Positions 26,527-35,781 of a DNA stretch of 64,000 nt are shown one piece after another (within the stretch, counting starts at the first letter, position 1; the number at the start of each line of letters is the position of its first letter). This stretch comes from CAKZNE01 sp963976435 (GTDB lineage Bacteria > Bacteroidota > Bacteroidia > Flavobacteriales > Schleiferiaceae), in assembly GCA_963976435.1 (NCBI GenBank), contig CAXBKQ010000019.1:11434-75433 (forward strand). The letters run 5' to 3'. Below the pieces are notes generated by a model. The model did no database searches. It worked only from the letters and a program-made list of their open reading frames with translations, and was not told the origin of the DNA. A program made the translations under genes and the position numbers.

Positions 26527-27195
26527 ATGAGAATTATAAAATACTTCGCAGCCCTTTGCTTTATTTCTATGCTTGCTTCTTGCCAAAATGATGCAAGTAC
26601 AAAAATTAATGAGGCCGATAGCAAAAATTCAGAATCCACCAATTCTACAGAGCGGCCAATTGAAAAAACCGAGAATAAGAAACAAAAGCCATTTGAAGCT
26701 GAAGAAAATGTAGCTTCTCAAAATCCTGCGGAAGGAGAATTAAAAAGGCCAGAAACCCTTTACGAATCAATTGACATAGAGCATTACGATTTTGGAAATT
26801 CTCCATTTCTCACCGAAAATGCAAAGGAAGATTTAGCAAATACCGCTTATATTAAAATTGACACGGCTATTTATCCAAATCCATATGATCGTCAGCTCAA
26901 GGATAGCATGCTATACTATTATTATGATGATCAATCGGAAATAAGTTTAATGATAAGAGGAAAGGAAAATAGGATTGTTTATGCCGCAATGGTGTCCAAT
27001 ATATTGCCCTTAAAAAATAATGTAGCTATGGGGATGAATAAGGAAAGCTTTTGGTCTTCATTTCCGAAAATGGATAAGGTGCATAGAGATTTTAATATCC
27101 TTAGGGTAACCAATGAGGATAAAATGATTTGGGTTGGACTTCAATTCCAAGATGATGTGTTGAAAATCCTAGAATATAATGGCAGCAACCTATAG
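26527..27195 (+). CDS. Hypothetical lipoprotein
   Basis: Protein of 222 residues with a lipoprotein signal peptide and lipobox LASC (Cys about residue 19). A low-complexity linker rich in Asn, Ser, Glu and Lys (20-70) follows, then a small folded domain with alternating strands. I do not recognise the family. The upstream region has an inverted repeat ATTGTAA/TTACAAT (26489-26511) of uncertain meaning. The gene is convergent with the next lipoprotein gene, three bases apart. Confidence 0.75.
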   Translation: MRIIKYFAALCFISMLASCQNDASTKINEADSKNSESTNSTERPIEKTENKKQKPFEAEENVASQNPAEGELKRPETLYESIDIEHYDFGNSPFLTENAKEDLANTAYIKIDTAIYPNPYDRQLKDSMLYYYYDDQSEISLMIRGKENRIVYAAMVSNILPLKNNVAMGMNKESFWSSFPKMDKVHRDFNILRVTNEDKMIWVGLQFQDDVLKILEYNGSNL

Positions 27196-27198
27196 AAA

Positions 27199-27723
27199 TT
27201 AGAGGAAAGTTGCATCAAATAAATTGCCTTGGGCACTACCATTACTGATATCTGAGCAACTTGAGGAAGGAAGGGAAAATGCTTTTTCCCAGGTTTTAGT
27301 CTCCCCGGATTTTATACTTGCATTTTGGAAAAAATACTGGGTAAAAGATCCTATTCCCTGAACATTAAATTGAACTGAAAAATTTAAATTAATAATATCT
27401 TCCGCTACTAAGCTCTTTATTTCCAAGGCTGTAAAACATCCATTTTGGCCACAACTCCCATCATTATAAGCTTCACTAGTTTGATGCGCCTCTACCACTG
27501 CAATTTGATCTTGATAATGTACAGATTGAGGCCTATTATCAATCAATGCAAAAATTAAAGCTCCTTTATCAATATTATCTTTTTTACAATAAATACAGCT
27601 ACCATCATCAACAGTTGCTGTTACTTGATAATTTATGGCAGACTCATCCTTACAGCCATTTTCGCTACATGATGAAAGAAGCAAGAGAAGCGAAAAACCT
27701 AGAATTTTAACTGTCCAGCTCAT
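27199..27723 (-). CDS. Hypothetical lipoprotein with DGSC-type Cys motif
   Basis: Protein of 174 residues; lipobox LSSC about residue 19. After it comes a Cys motif of the pattern C-x-D-E-S-A-I-N-Y then TATVDDGSCIYC, which is common in Bacteroidota surface proteins (the Asn-Tyr...DDGSC type). The rest is a beta-rich domain with paired Cys. The function is unknown. It follows the outer-membrane protein gene by 10 bases and the peroxidase gene before that, so the three minus-strand genes may be one operon. Confidence 0.75.
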   Translation of the reverse strand: MSWTVKILGFSLLLLLSSCSENGCKDESAINYQVTATVDDGSCIYCKKDNIDKGALIFALIDNRPQSVHYQDQIAVVEAHQTSEAYNDGSCGQNGCFTALEIKSLVAEDIINLNFSVQFNVQGIGSFTQYFFQNASIKSGETKTWEKAFSLPSSSCSDISNGSAQGNLFDATFL

Positions 27724-27733
27724 AATTAAGTTT

Positions 27734-28423
27734 TTAAAACCGAAGAATTAGAAATAGGGCAATGGGTAGGTCTATCTGGAAATCCTTTCCTGTATTACTT
27801 ACATTTTCAGTATTTGTGGTGGTGGTAATATTTCCAAGCCCATCCCCTTGGTAACTTTTGGTAAGAACATTGGTTTTGTTATTTATAAACCTGAAATAAT
27901 AGTTGGATTCTGTACCAATGCTAAGGCTAGAGGTGATTGACCAACTGAATTTTATTCTTGGCCCAAAGCCATAGCTACTGTTGGAAGTAGTGCTGGTGGT
28001 AATAGTTGAATCCAAGACCCCAAAGTTAAAAGCCTGAATATTAAAGGTTTTTATATTTTGAGTTCCATAAACTATATCCCCTCCAAGGGCCAGTTCCAAT
28101 CCCTTTCCAAGGTCGACAATTCTAAACCAGCCTAAACGGGTATTAATAGTATTATTTATTGCCTCCAAACCATTTTCATCCTTTTCAGAATTGAAAGAAT
28201 ATCCAATTCCAAAACTATATTCAACAGAATTTTCATTATCTCTTAATGAATACCTTAATAAAAACGGATTATCCACCGTTTGCGCATTTCCAAAACTCAA
28301 AATTTGATTAAAAAGTGGATTCGCCTGAACACCAATTAAATGAGAATATCGCTCATCCATTTGGGCATTTGCAAAGGGTGCTACTAGGATAAATAATCCC
28401 AATAAGACAATTTTTTTTAGCAT
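27734..28423 (-). CDS. Putative outer-membrane beta-barrel protein
   Basis: Protein of 229 residues with signal peptide (about 1-20, ending APFANAQ) and alternating amphipathic strands, ending in a C-terminal aromatic (LFLILRF), the usual mark of outer-membrane barrels. The Thr-rich strands (TTSTTSNSS, TTTTNTENVS) are likely external loops. No family recognised. It lies between the peroxidase and a lipoprotein gene on the minus strand. Confidence 0.75.
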   Translation of the reverse strand: MLKKIVLLGLFILVAPFANAQMDERYSHLIGVQANPLFNQILSFGNAQTVDNPFLLRYSLRDNENSVEYSFGIGYSFNSEKDENGLEAINNTINTRLGWFRIVDLGKGLELALGGDIVYGTQNIKTFNIQAFNFGVLDSTITTSTTSNSSYGFGPRIKFSWSITSSLSIGTESNYYFRFINNKTNVLTKSYQGDGLGNITTTTNTENVSNTGKDFQIDLPIALFLILRF

Positions 28424-28437
28424 TTAAAGAAACTTAG

Positions 28438-29562
28438 TTAGTTTTTGATGAAAGGGTCTGAAAACTTTGGATCTCTGATTAGTTGTGGATCTGTCATCGT
28501 TTTTAAGAAGGCAATAATTTTTTGCTTTTCATCTGCACTAATGTGCATTACCATTGGTTGTCCATTTTCGTCCTTCAATCTATCATCTAAATTCGGATGA
28601 TTTTTTATTCCATCATTGTAATGATCAATAACTTCTTCCAAAGTGGCAAATCTTCCATCATGCATATAGGGCGCCGTTAGTTCAATATTTCTAAGATTTG
28701 GAATTTTAAATTTGCCATTGTCCTCAGAATCACCTGTAATTGAACCTCTACCATTATCAGGATAATTAGCATCTAATCCAATATTCACCAATTCGCTTGT
28801 GGTACTAGAGCTATTCCCTGGAAATTTAATAGTAATAGGTTGGGGAGTATCATAGCCTTTGGCTGAGAAAACATTATGGCAGCTTCCGCAATTGTATTTA
28901 TCAAAAAACAAATTCATCCCCTCTTTTTCATTTTCACTCAATAAATTAAGCTGAGGAAAGGAAACAAAACTATTGAAAGACCTATCAAATTTAGAACCTT
29001 GGGAAACTATGGAGGATGTAAAACCACTTAAGGCTTGGGAAATCTTTTCAAATGTAATTTCTTCTTCACCAAAAGCTCTTAAGAATAGTTCCTGATAGTA
29101 TTTTTTCTCCTTAACCTTTTTGGTGAGTTCGCTTGTATTGGCCATCCCCATTTCTACATGATTAAAAATGGGCTGCATAACCATATTTTGTAATAACCTT
29201 TCCCTTCCATCCCAAAATAAGGCCTGATCAAATTCGGTTAAATTTTGAATGGGTGGTGTATTTCTAGAAGTTTCTAATTTTTCAAATCCCTTGCTAAACT
29301 GACCATTGTCGGCAAATGCTTTGGACTGCAAATGACAAGATCCACAACTTACACCATTGTTCAGGGATAGGGATTTATCATAAAACAATACTCTACCAAG
29401 ATGCCCCATTTCGGCACTAACACTCTGGTATTGGTATTTTGCATCTAAATCAAGGGTTCGTGAATTAACATGGCTTGCATCTGGTTCTTTTGAACAAGAA
29501 CTAATAATAAAAAGAGAGCTACTGATAATGGAAAAAACCAGCAGTAGAGATTTAGTTTTCAT
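28438..29562 (-). CDS. Di-heme cytochrome c peroxidase (CcpA/MauG family)
   Basis: Lipoprotein of 374 residues (lipobox ISSC, Cys about 23). Two c-type heme sites are seen: CGSCH at about 73-77 and CGSCH at about 225-229. The family pattern includes LGRVLFYDKSLS, the N-terminal TPPIQNL region, FWDGR and the C-terminal MHDGRFATLEEVIDHYN. It would reduce hydrogen peroxide in the periplasm with electrons from a cytochrome, or act as a MauG-like oxidase on a partner protein. The following barrel and lipoprotein genes could be partners, but nothing in their sequence proves it. Confidence 0.92.
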   Translation of the reverse strand: MKTKSLLLVFSIISSSLFIISSCSKEPDASHVNSRTLDLDAKYQYQSVSAEMGHLGRVLFYDKSLSLNNGVSCGSCHLQSKAFADNGQFSKGFEKLETSRNTPPIQNLTEFDQALFWDGRERLLQNMVMQPIFNHVEMGMANTSELTKKVKEKKYYQELFLRAFGEEEITFEKISQALSGFTSSIVSQGSKFDRSFNSFVSFPQLNLLSENEKEGMNLFFDKYNCGSCHNVFSAKGYDTPQPITIKFPGNSSSTTSELVNIGLDANYPDNGRGSITGDSEDNGKFKIPNLRNIELTAPYMHDGRFATLEEVIDHYNDGIKNHPNLDDRLKDENGQPMVMHISADEKQKIIAFLKTMTDPQLIRDPKFSDPFIKN

Positions 29563-29683
29563 AATATTTTCAGTTTAAGGAATTAAAAATACGGTTTAAC
29601 AATCATGTTTCCAAGAACCTTGGCTAATTCTAACGATGGCCTTTTTATAAAATTGGTTGCGTCATTAAAAAAAAATAAAAGTC

Positions 29684-29691
29684 TAATTTTG
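29684..29691 (+). promoter_or_regulatory. Predicted -7 element of the WYL-regulator gene
   Basis: TAATTTTG matches TAnnTTTG exactly, 43 bases before the ATG. The nearest TTG (29657-29659) is 24 bases upstream, somewhat far for a -33 element. Confidence 0.35.
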
Positions 29692-29734
29692 AAGTCTTGA
29701 AAGCAATTTCATTATTCAAAGGCTTTCTTTTTCC

Positions 29735-30691
29735 ATGAATAAATTTGATCGTGTAATTAGTCTATTAGTGGTTTTACAATCCAAAAAGATTGTAAGAGCA
29801 CAAGACCTTGCCGAACGATTTCAGGTGAGCCTTCGCACAATTTACAGAGATATCAGAAGCCTTGAAACTGCAGGTATACCCATAATTTCAGAGGCCGGAG
29901 TGGGATACTCCATTATGCCTGGATATCATTTACCACCGGTAATGTTTTCTCAGCAAGAAGCAAGTGCAATGATTACTGCAGAAAAACTTCTAGAAAAAAT
30001 GGTGGATAGCAAAACTGCGGATTCTTATAAATCTGCAATGATTAAGGTGAAATCGGTTTTGAGGACTGAGGAGAAAGAAGCGGCAAATAATTTATCCGAT
30101 TATATTGAAGTTTTTAGACCCCCATGGGCACCTATTAAAGAAGAAATTCAAGGCTTGCAAAAAATATTTCAATCTGTATTATCCAAAAAGGTTTTAAAAA
30201 TCACCTATAAGGCCGGATATACAAATGAAATTTCCGAAAGGGAAATTGAGGCTATAGGTGTGTTTTTCTCTAATGATAAATGGTATTTAATTGCCTTTTG
30301 CAGACTGAGAAATGCTTACAGGAGCTTTCGTTTGGATAGAATTCAAAAATTAGAAATTGGAAATCAGCATTTCCAAGATAAGCACCCTATCTTAAAAGAA
30401 TATCTGAATTCCTTGGCCATCGAAAAGGATTTGAAAAAATCTATCGTACGCTTTCGCAAAGAAAGCAGTAGATACGTAGAGTCTCAAAAATTTATGCTTG
30501 GCTATACCCATGAAGTGGAAATCGGAGATTGGATTGAAATGACCTTCCTTAATCATTCCCATAAAAATATGGCCAGGTGGTTAATGATGTTTACCAATAA
30601 AATTAAAATTATAGAACCTCAGGAGCTACAGGATGAAATGAAATTACTATCCCAAGAAATTTATTTGCACTTTTTAGAGAAATCTAAATAA
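29735..30691 (+). CDS. HTH/WYL-domain transcriptional regulator
   Basis: Protein of 318 residues. The N-terminal winged helix-turn-helix (HTH_11/DeoR-like) has RAQDLAERFQVSLRTIYRDIRSLETAGIPI. The WYL domain (about 140-220) has ITYKAGYTNEISEREIEAIGVFFSNDKWYLIAFCRLRNAYRSFRLDRI; the Trp-Tyr-Leu of KWYLIAF is the namesake. A WCX-like C-terminus follows. WYL regulators respond to nucleic-acid or small ligands and often control stress or defence genes. The next gene encodes an effector-binding-domain protein, a frequent pairing in this phylum. It is divergent from the peroxidase gene. Confidence 0.92.
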   Translation: MNKFDRVISLLVVLQSKKIVRAQDLAERFQVSLRTIYRDIRSLETAGIPIISEAGVGYSIMPGYHLPPVMFSQQEASAMITAEKLLEKMVDSKTADSYKSAMIKVKSVLRTEEKEAANNLSDYIEVFRPPWAPIKEEIQGLQKIFQSVLSKKVLKITYKAGYTNEISEREIEAIGVFFSNDKWYLIAFCRLRNAYRSFRLDRIQKLEIGNQHFQDKHPILKEYLNSLAIEKDLKKSIVRFRKESSRYVESQKFMLGYTHEVEIGDWIEMTFLNHSHKNMARWLMMFTNKIKIIEPQELQDEMKLLSQEIYLHFLEKSK

Positions 30692-30754
30692 CTACTGACA
30701 AAAGGTTGTCATAAACCCATCATAATCTTGCCAAGTAATCAAAAAAATAGCAAG

Positions 30755-31207
30755 ATGAATTCAATTAACATGGAAGCCTTCAATATTGTAGGCATCAGCA
30801 CCAAAACCTCTAACCAAAATTATCAGGCCGCCACAGATATCCAAAATTTATGGGATGAGTTTCAAAACAAGAAAATTGCAGAAAGCACTCCTAATAAGGT
30901 GGATGAAAATATTTACGCCATTTACACAGACTATGAAGGAGATCACAACCAACCATATACTATTTTAATTGGCAGTAAAGTGGAAAGCTTAAATGATATC
31001 CCCAAAAACCTCATCGGGCGAAAATTTAAAAAGGCAAACTATTTAAAATTTAGTCCGGAAGGAAAACTACCCGAAGCGGTAATTGAACAATGGGTAAAAA
31101 TCTGGAATTCAGATATTAAAAGAGCATATACTGCTGATTTAGAAATCTACAAGAAAAACTCCAAAGATCCTGAAAATCCACTAGTAGATATTTTAATAGC
31201 CATTTGA
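30755..31207 (+). CDS. GyrI-like / AraC effector-binding domain protein
   Basis: Stand-alone effector-binding domain of 150 residues from the ATG at 30755; the open frame extends to a TTG at 30728, but those residues are not family-like. Features are FNIVGISTKTSN, a central NLWDEF segment, IYAIYTDYEGDHNQPYTILIG and a C-terminal ADLEIYKK. Proteins of this fold bind hydrophobic small molecules or block gyrase (SbmC/GyrI). It sits 63 bases after the WYL gene and is probably its target or partner. A strong terminator follows. Confidence 0.83.
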   Translation: MNSINMEAFNIVGISTKTSNQNYQAATDIQNLWDEFQNKKIAESTPNKVDENIYAIYTDYEGDHNQPYTILIGSKVESLNDIPKNLIGRKFKKANYLKFSPEGKLPEAVIEQWVKIWNSDIKRAYTADLEIYKKNSKDPENPLVDILIAI

Positions 31208-31230
31208 TAAATTCTCAGCAACAAACCCTA

Positions 31231-31263
31231 AAAATCCCTTTCCTTGTAAAGGGATTTTTTTTT
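31231..31263 (+). terminator. Rho-independent terminator after the GyrI-like gene
   Basis: An 11-base stem (AAAATCCCTTT at 31231-31241 with AAAGGGATTTT at 31248-31258), a six-base loop, and a T-run to 31263. Confidence 0.85.
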
Positions 31264-31338
31264 GATATTATCGTTTCAGGCAAAGGGAAAACACAAATTT
31301 CAATTTCAAAAAACCGCCTATTGCTAGCTTAATTATAG

Positions 31339-31346
31339 TAATTTTG
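31339..31346 (+). promoter_or_regulatory. Predicted -7 element before the small membrane protein gene
   Basis: TAATTTTG matches TAnnTTTG exactly and lies 19 bases before the ATG at 31366. A TTG at 31321-31323 is 15 bases upstream, shorter than the usual spacing. Confidence 0.4.
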
Positions 31347-31365
31347 CCAGCAGAAATTAAAATTA

Positions 31366-31728
31366 ATGTTTGGACAGTTTATTTTTGTTTTTGGAGTGGT
31401 AATGATCCTTTTGGCCATTCTTGCCATATTCCTTTTTAAAGCCAGTCTTCAACTGCAATATCTGAGAATTAAAAATAAAAAGAATAAGGGCTCAAAAAGC
31501 GATTTACTTCAGTTTGATTTTTCTGATAAAAAAGAAAGAAAGGAAAGATGGGATGCTTTTTTGCTTTTCCCATTAATGTATACGGTAGTATTTGAAGAGA
31601 ATGAAAAACAGGAGTTGATTGAAATCAAAAAAAGAATAAAGAAACTTCATATTCTCATTTATAGCCTTCTCATTATTGTAATTGTTTTGGCCGTGTATTC
31701 CGAAAAGGTTTTCCCTCCCTCTGTATAA
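31366..31728 (+). CDS. Hypothetical membrane protein with two helices
   Basis: Protein of 120 residues with hydrophobic helices at about 4-24 and 93-112, and a basic, charged cytoplasmic loop between them. I recognise no family. It lies nine bases before the tRNA nucleotidyltransferase gene and may share its transcript. Confidence 0.65.
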   Translation: MFGQFIFVFGVVMILLAILAIFLFKASLQLQYLRIKNKKNKGSKSDLLQFDFSDKKERKERWDAFLLFPLMYTVVFEENEKQELIEIKKRIKKLHILIYSLLIIVIVLAVYSEKVFPPSV

Positions 31729-31737
31729 GTTTTTAAT

Positions 31738-33162
31738 TTGAAAGAGATAATTCAACATAAGGTTTTTAAAACCATTGCCGATGCTGCTCAAGAAATTGGG
31801 CTTGAAGCTTTTGTAATCGGTGGATTTGTTAGAGATCATATTCTTAAAAGGAAGGATCCCAAAGACATTGATATTGTTGCTACCGGAAAGGGAATTGAAC
31901 TTGCGAAAAAAGTGGCCGAAAAGCTAGGGAGAACCAAGGTTTCCATTTTTAAAAATTTTGGAACAGCGCAAGTAATTTACGGAGATTTGGAACTGGAGTT
32001 TGTAGGTGCAAGAAAAGAATCCTACAATAGAAATTCTAGAAAACCTATAGTAGAAGATGGCAGTTTGGAAGATGATCAAAATCGGAGAGATTTTACTATA
32101 AATGCCTTGGCTATAAGTCTCAATGAATCCAATTATGGTGAACTTATCGATCCATTTGGAGGAGTGAAAGATTTAAAAAACTCACTAATAAAAACACCCC
32201 TGGATCCCGATATCACTTTTTCTGATGATCCGCTTAGAATGCTGAGAGCCATTCGTTTTGCAAGCCAATTAGATTTTAAAATTGATAGTAATAGTTTTAA
32301 ATCCATACAAAAGAATAAAAATCGGATTGAAATTATTTCCTCGGAAAGAATTGTTGAGGAGCTAAACAAAATTATGCTTTCTCCAAAACCATCCATCGGA
32401 TTAAAATTATTGGAAGATTGCGGATTAATGTCTATAATTCTACCAGAAATTACAGCACTTAAAGGAGTTGAAGAAGTGGAAGGTCAGGTTCATAAAGACA
32501 ATTTCTACCATACCTTACAAGTGGTGGATAATATTTCCCAAACTAGCGATAAATTGTATTTGCGCTACGCGGCTCTATTCCATGATATTGGTAAACCTGT
32601 ATCCAAAAAATTTGTGAAAGGCATTGGCTGGACCTTCCATCACCATGAATTTATTGGGGCAAAGATGATTCCCAAAATATTCAGGCGATTAAAGTTTCCA
32701 CTTGGTGATGCTATGAAGTTTACTCGTAAAATAGTTCAGCTAAGTAGCAGGCCCATAGCAGTTTCTGAAGAAAATGCCACGGATAGTGCAGCGCGAAGAT
32801 TACTTTTTGAAGCTGGAGATGATATCGAAGATTTAATGTTATTATGTGAGGCAGATATCACCACAAGAAATGCAAAAAAGAGGGAGAAGTTTCTCAATAA
32901 TTTTGCAGCCGTAAGGCAAAAATTAAAAGAAGTAGAAGAAAAGGACAAGTTAAGAAATTGGCAGCCCCCCATCGATGGAGATCTGATCATGAAAACTTTT
33001 GACTTAAGTCCAGGAAAGGAAATAGGAATTTTAAAGGAAGCTATAAAAGAAGCTATATTAGATGGTGAAATTGAAAACACAAAGGATGGTGCTTTTAATT
33101 TTATGCTGAAAAAGGCTTCGGAAATTGGCTTAACACCTAAGGAAAAGGAAAAGAATGTATAG
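31738..33162 (+). CDS. tRNA nucleotidyltransferase / poly(A) polymerase family with HD domain
   Basis: Protein of 474 residues that adds or repairs the 3' CCA of tRNA. The nucleotidyltransferase head has FVIGGFVRD (GGxVRD loop) and the metal-binding KDIDIVATG. Then come DDQNRRDFTINALAI (RRDFTINA motif), LIDPFGG and the RMLRAIRFASQL arm. An HD domain follows around 250-300 with RYAALFHDIGKP. The start is TTG at 31738: the previous stop is in the same frame only 12 bases before, and no earlier ATG exists. The next gene starts inside its 3' end. Confidence 0.93.
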   Translation: MKEIIQHKVFKTIADAAQEIGLEAFVIGGFVRDHILKRKDPKDIDIVATGKGIELAKKVAEKLGRTKVSIFKNFGTAQVIYGDLELEFVGARKESYNRNSRKPIVEDGSLEDDQNRRDFTINALAISLNESNYGELIDPFGGVKDLKNSLIKTPLDPDITFSDDPLRMLRAIRFASQLDFKIDSNSFKSIQKNKNRIEIISSERIVEELNKIMLSPKPSIGLKLLEDCGLMSIILPEITALKGVEEVEGQVHKDNFYHTLQVVDNISQTSDKLYLRYAALFHDIGKPVSKKFVKGIGWTFHHHEFIGAKMIPKIFRRLKFPLGDAMKFTRKIVQLSSRPIAVSEENATDSAARRLLFEAGDDIEDLMLLCEADITTRNAKKREKFLNNFAAVRQKLKEVEEKDKLRNWQPPIDGDLIMKTFDLSPGKEIGILKEAIKEAILDGEIENTKDGAFNFMLKKASEIGLTPKEKEKNV

Positions 33163-33658
33163 GATAAGAGTAATTTTAGATGCTGAAGATGATGTTATCC
33201 GGGATATAGATATCTCTGAAAACTCAAATTTTACTGCTCTTCACGATCAAATAGTGGAAGCTTTTAATTTTGAAAAAGGTGAGTTGGCAGCATTTTTTGC
33301 CAGCAACGACGACTGGGAACAAGGTGAAGAAATAAGTTTAATGGATTTTGGTGCCATGTCTGGATCCAAGGCCAGATTAATGTCTGATGTAATCCTAAAG
33401 GAATTTCTTAGTGAACTTGGCAGTAAAATGATTTATGTTTATGATTTACTAAATCTTTGGACCTTTTATGTGGATTTGATAAAAACCGACATCCCCGAAT
33501 CTTCAGATTCTAGAATCATTAAAATTGTGGGCGAAAGACCTGCAGAAGCACCTAGCAAATCCATGGAATCTACCAATTTAGAGGAGGATTATGGCTTAGA
33601 AGATTTTGAAAATGATGATTTTGAAGAGGATGATCCTTATGATTTCAACCTCAACTAG
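33155..33658 (+). CDS. Plasmid pRiA4b ORF-3-like family protein
   Basis: Protein of 167 residues. The N-terminal MYRIRVILD, the NFTALHDQIVEAFNF helix, FFASNDDWEQGEEISLMDF and a YVYDLLNLWTFYVDLI segment match the pRiA4b ORF-3 (IS1096 passenger-like) domain. The acidic C-terminus (about 130-167) is low complexity. The family is found in plasmid and chromosome contexts with no firm function. It overlaps the tRNA nucleotidyltransferase gene by 8 bases and is convergent, by 4 bases, with a small gene. Confidence 0.82.
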   Translation: MYRIRVILDAEDDVIRDIDISENSNFTALHDQIVEAFNFEKGELAAFFASNDDWEQGEEISLMDFGAMSGSKARLMSDVILKEFLSELGSKMIYVYDLLNLWTFYVDLIKTDIPESSDSRIIKIVGERPAEAPSKSMESTNLEEDYGLEDFENDDFEEDDPYDFNLN

Positions 33659-33969
33659 TCTAGGATTGAAACCGAATGAACTCTAGGAACGGGAATACTC
33701 CTACCCTCTTTGAGAATTACTTTTCGATCTGAAATTGCCCAAATGGTGGTTTTCACTCTTTTTAGTCCTTCCTTATCTTCAAAAACGAGATTTACCTTTC
33801 TTTGGTGAATATTTCCAAGACTTGTAGCTCTATGCAAGGCGAACATTCTTTCTCTAATGAGATTTGGATTGTCTAAAACTTCCCCTTTAGGAAAAAAAAG
33901 ATCAGAAACTTTCTCTTTTTCAATAAGTTGTATCTGATTTAAAAGCTGCTTATCCTGGTTCATTTTCAT
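33655..33969 (-). CDS. Conserved-type small hypothetical protein
   Basis: Protein of 104 residues (102 if the second ATG at 33963 is used). The C-terminal half has TTIWAISDRKVILKEGRSIPVPRVHSVSI, a small beta-barrel-like pattern, and the N-terminal half is helical. No family name known to me. It is transcribed alone on the minus strand, divergent from the ABC transporter genes. Confidence 0.65.
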   Translation of the reverse strand: MKMNQDKQLLNQIQLIEKEKVSDLFFPKGEVLDNPNLIRERMFALHRATSLGNIHQRKVNLVFEDKEGLKRVKTTIWAISDRKVILKEGRSIPVPRVHSVSILD

Positions 33970-34066
33970 TCATCAAATTTTGCGGTTAATCCTGTATATT
34001 GTTCCCTGTTATCTCTCAAATCTAATCAATTTTGAAATAGCAAACGAACCTAAGATATTAACAAAA

Positions 34067-34966
34067 GTGGAAAAAGTACTTCAAATACAGTCACTTAGAA
34101 AGCAATTCGGGAAAATTACGGCAGTAGATTCTTTAAACTTGGAGATTCCAAAAGGGAGTGTTTACGGCATATTAGGGCCGAATGGAAGTGGTAAAACAAC
34201 AAGTTTGGGAATGGTGCTCGGGGTAATTAGGGCCAGCTCAGGTTCCTATTCCTGGTTTGGCGAAGAATTAAATTTCAATACCAAAAAAAGAATTGGAGCC
34301 ATTTTAGAAACTCCAAACTTTTACCCCTACCTCTCCGCCAGAAACAATTTGAAAATTGTAGCCAAAATTAAAGAAATCAAAAATCCAGATATTGATGGGG
34401 TACTAAAAACTGTGGACCTCTTTGAAAGAGGAAATAGCAAGTTTAAGACCTTCAGTTTAGGTATGAAACAACGCCTAGCCATTGCTTCTGCTTTATTAAA
34501 TAATCCTGAGGTTTTATTGTTGGATGAACCCACAAATGGACTAGACCCTAATGGTATTGCTCAAATAAGAGAGCTTATTAGAAGTATTGCTAAAAAGGGT
34601 ATCACTGTAATAATAGCCAGCCACCTTCTTGATGAAGTAGAAAAAGTGTGTACCGATGTAGCCATAATACGTTTTGGGAAATTACTTTTTTCGGGTAGCG
34701 TAGATGAGATGACAGGGTCTGAAGGTGTTTTGGAAATTAGTGCTAAAGACAATGAAGCTTTGAAAAAAGAACTCGAAACCTGGGGCTACTTTTCCTCCAT
34801 AAAAGAAGTAAATGGCAAACTTTCTCTAGTACTATCGGAAAGTATTAGTGCTAGTGAAGTAAATCAAAAATTGGCCTCAAAATCCATTTTTATAGACCAT
34901 TTGAATTTCCGTAAAAACTCCTTGGAAGAACAGTTCCTAGAATTAACAAATAAAGCTGGATCATGA
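34067..34966 (+). CDS. ABC transporter ATP-binding protein (ABC-2 type)
   Basis: ATPase of about 299 residues: LRKQFGKITAVDSLNLEIPKG, Walker A GPNGSGKTT, signature FSLGMKQRLAIASALL, Walker B VLLLDEPTNGLDPNG, and H-loop IIASHLLDEVE, then a C-terminal regulatory tail. I choose GTG at 34067 because the open frame before it (to TTG at 33980) has no ABC sequence and contains a promoter-like CAATTTTG at 34027-34034. The fold and tail are typical of drug, antibiotic or heme export ABC-2 systems. It overlaps the permease gene by 4 bases. Confidence 0.88.
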   Translation: MEKVLQIQSLRKQFGKITAVDSLNLEIPKGSVYGILGPNGSGKTTSLGMVLGVIRASSGSYSWFGEELNFNTKKRIGAILETPNFYPYLSARNNLKIVAKIKEIKNPDIDGVLKTVDLFERGNSKFKTFSLGMKQRLAIASALLNNPEVLLLDEPTNGLDPNGIAQIRELIRSIAKKGITVIIASHLLDEVEKVCTDVAIIRFGKLLFSGSVDEMTGSEGVLEISAKDNEALKKELETWGYFSSIKEVNGKLSLVLSESISASEVNQKLASKSIFIDHLNFRKNSLEEQFLELTNKAGS

Positions 34967-35781
34967 AATTATTAAAACTTGAATGGTTAAAATTCAAAGG
35001 ACATACCTTTTTCCTACTAGGAACTGGCCTTTATGTTTTATGTATGGTAGGGCTGATTGTTGGAATAGGAAATATTGAACCCTTAGGCAATAGAAAGACT
35101 GGCCAAGACGGACTAATAACTCTTGGAACTTTTGGTGAAATGGGATTCTATAAAGTTCCTTATATATGGCATAATATTACCTATATCGCCGGCTATTTTA
35201 AATTTATTCCAGCCTTTATCCTTTTGTTTTTTGTGGCCAATGAGTATAAATTTAAAACCTACAGGCAAAATCTTATTGATGGCCTTACGAAAAGCCAATT
35301 TTATAGTTCCAAATTATTATCTGTTTTATTTTTTAGTCTTTTTAGCACTTTGGTGATTGGCCTTACCGGTCTTATCGCAGCCATTATTTATAATCCCGAT
35401 ATGGGATTTTCAGAATTTTTTGCTGGCTCAGATTTTCTTCTAGGCTATTTTGCAGAAGTTCTTTTCCTTATCACATTTGCCGCTTTTCTTACCTTTTTAA
35501 TGCGAAGCAGTACCGTGGCCATTATTATATTATTATTGTATTATTTCCTTATTGAACCATTTTTAGGATTTGCCTTTATGGGCGATTATAAAATTTTCTT
35601 GCCTACAAGAGCATCAAGGGAATTAATAAATGAGCCATTTTCTAGAATGACCCAAATGGATTTAATATTGGGAATAGAAACCGCTGAAAGCATTCCACTG
35701 AAGGAGTTAATCATCACTTTTAGCTACACCATTATATTTGCATTTGGAGGATATATAATCTTAAAAAAGCGAGACGCTTGA
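34963..35781 (+). CDS. ABC-2 type transporter permease
   Basis: Membrane protein of 272 residues with six predicted helices (about 17-37, 75-92, 120-140, 160-180, 184-200, 245-265). It pairs with the preceding ATPase (ATGA overlap). The substrate is unknown; family members move peptides, drugs or other amphiphiles. The next gene starts within its last codons (TTGA overlap). Confidence 0.87.
   Translation: MKLLKLEWLKFKGHTFFLLGTGLYVLCMVGLIVGIGNIEPLGNRKTGQDGLITLGTFGEMGFYKVPYIWHNITYIAGYFKFIPAFILLFFVANEYKFKTYRQNLIDGLTKSQFYSSKLLSVLFFSLFSTLVIGLTGLIAAIIYNPDMGFSEFFAGSDFLLGYFAEVLFLITFAAFLTFLMRSSTVAIIILLLYYFLIEPFLGFAFMGDYKIFLPTRASRELINEPFSRMTQMDLILGIETAESIPLKELIITFSYTIIFAFGGYIILKKRDA

Noticed and set aside
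33155..33658. The IS1096 passenger / plasmid ORF-3-like gene considered as evidence for a mobile element.
   Set aside because: No transposase, inverted repeats or target duplications flank it, and it overlaps a housekeeping tRNA nucleotidyltransferase gene.
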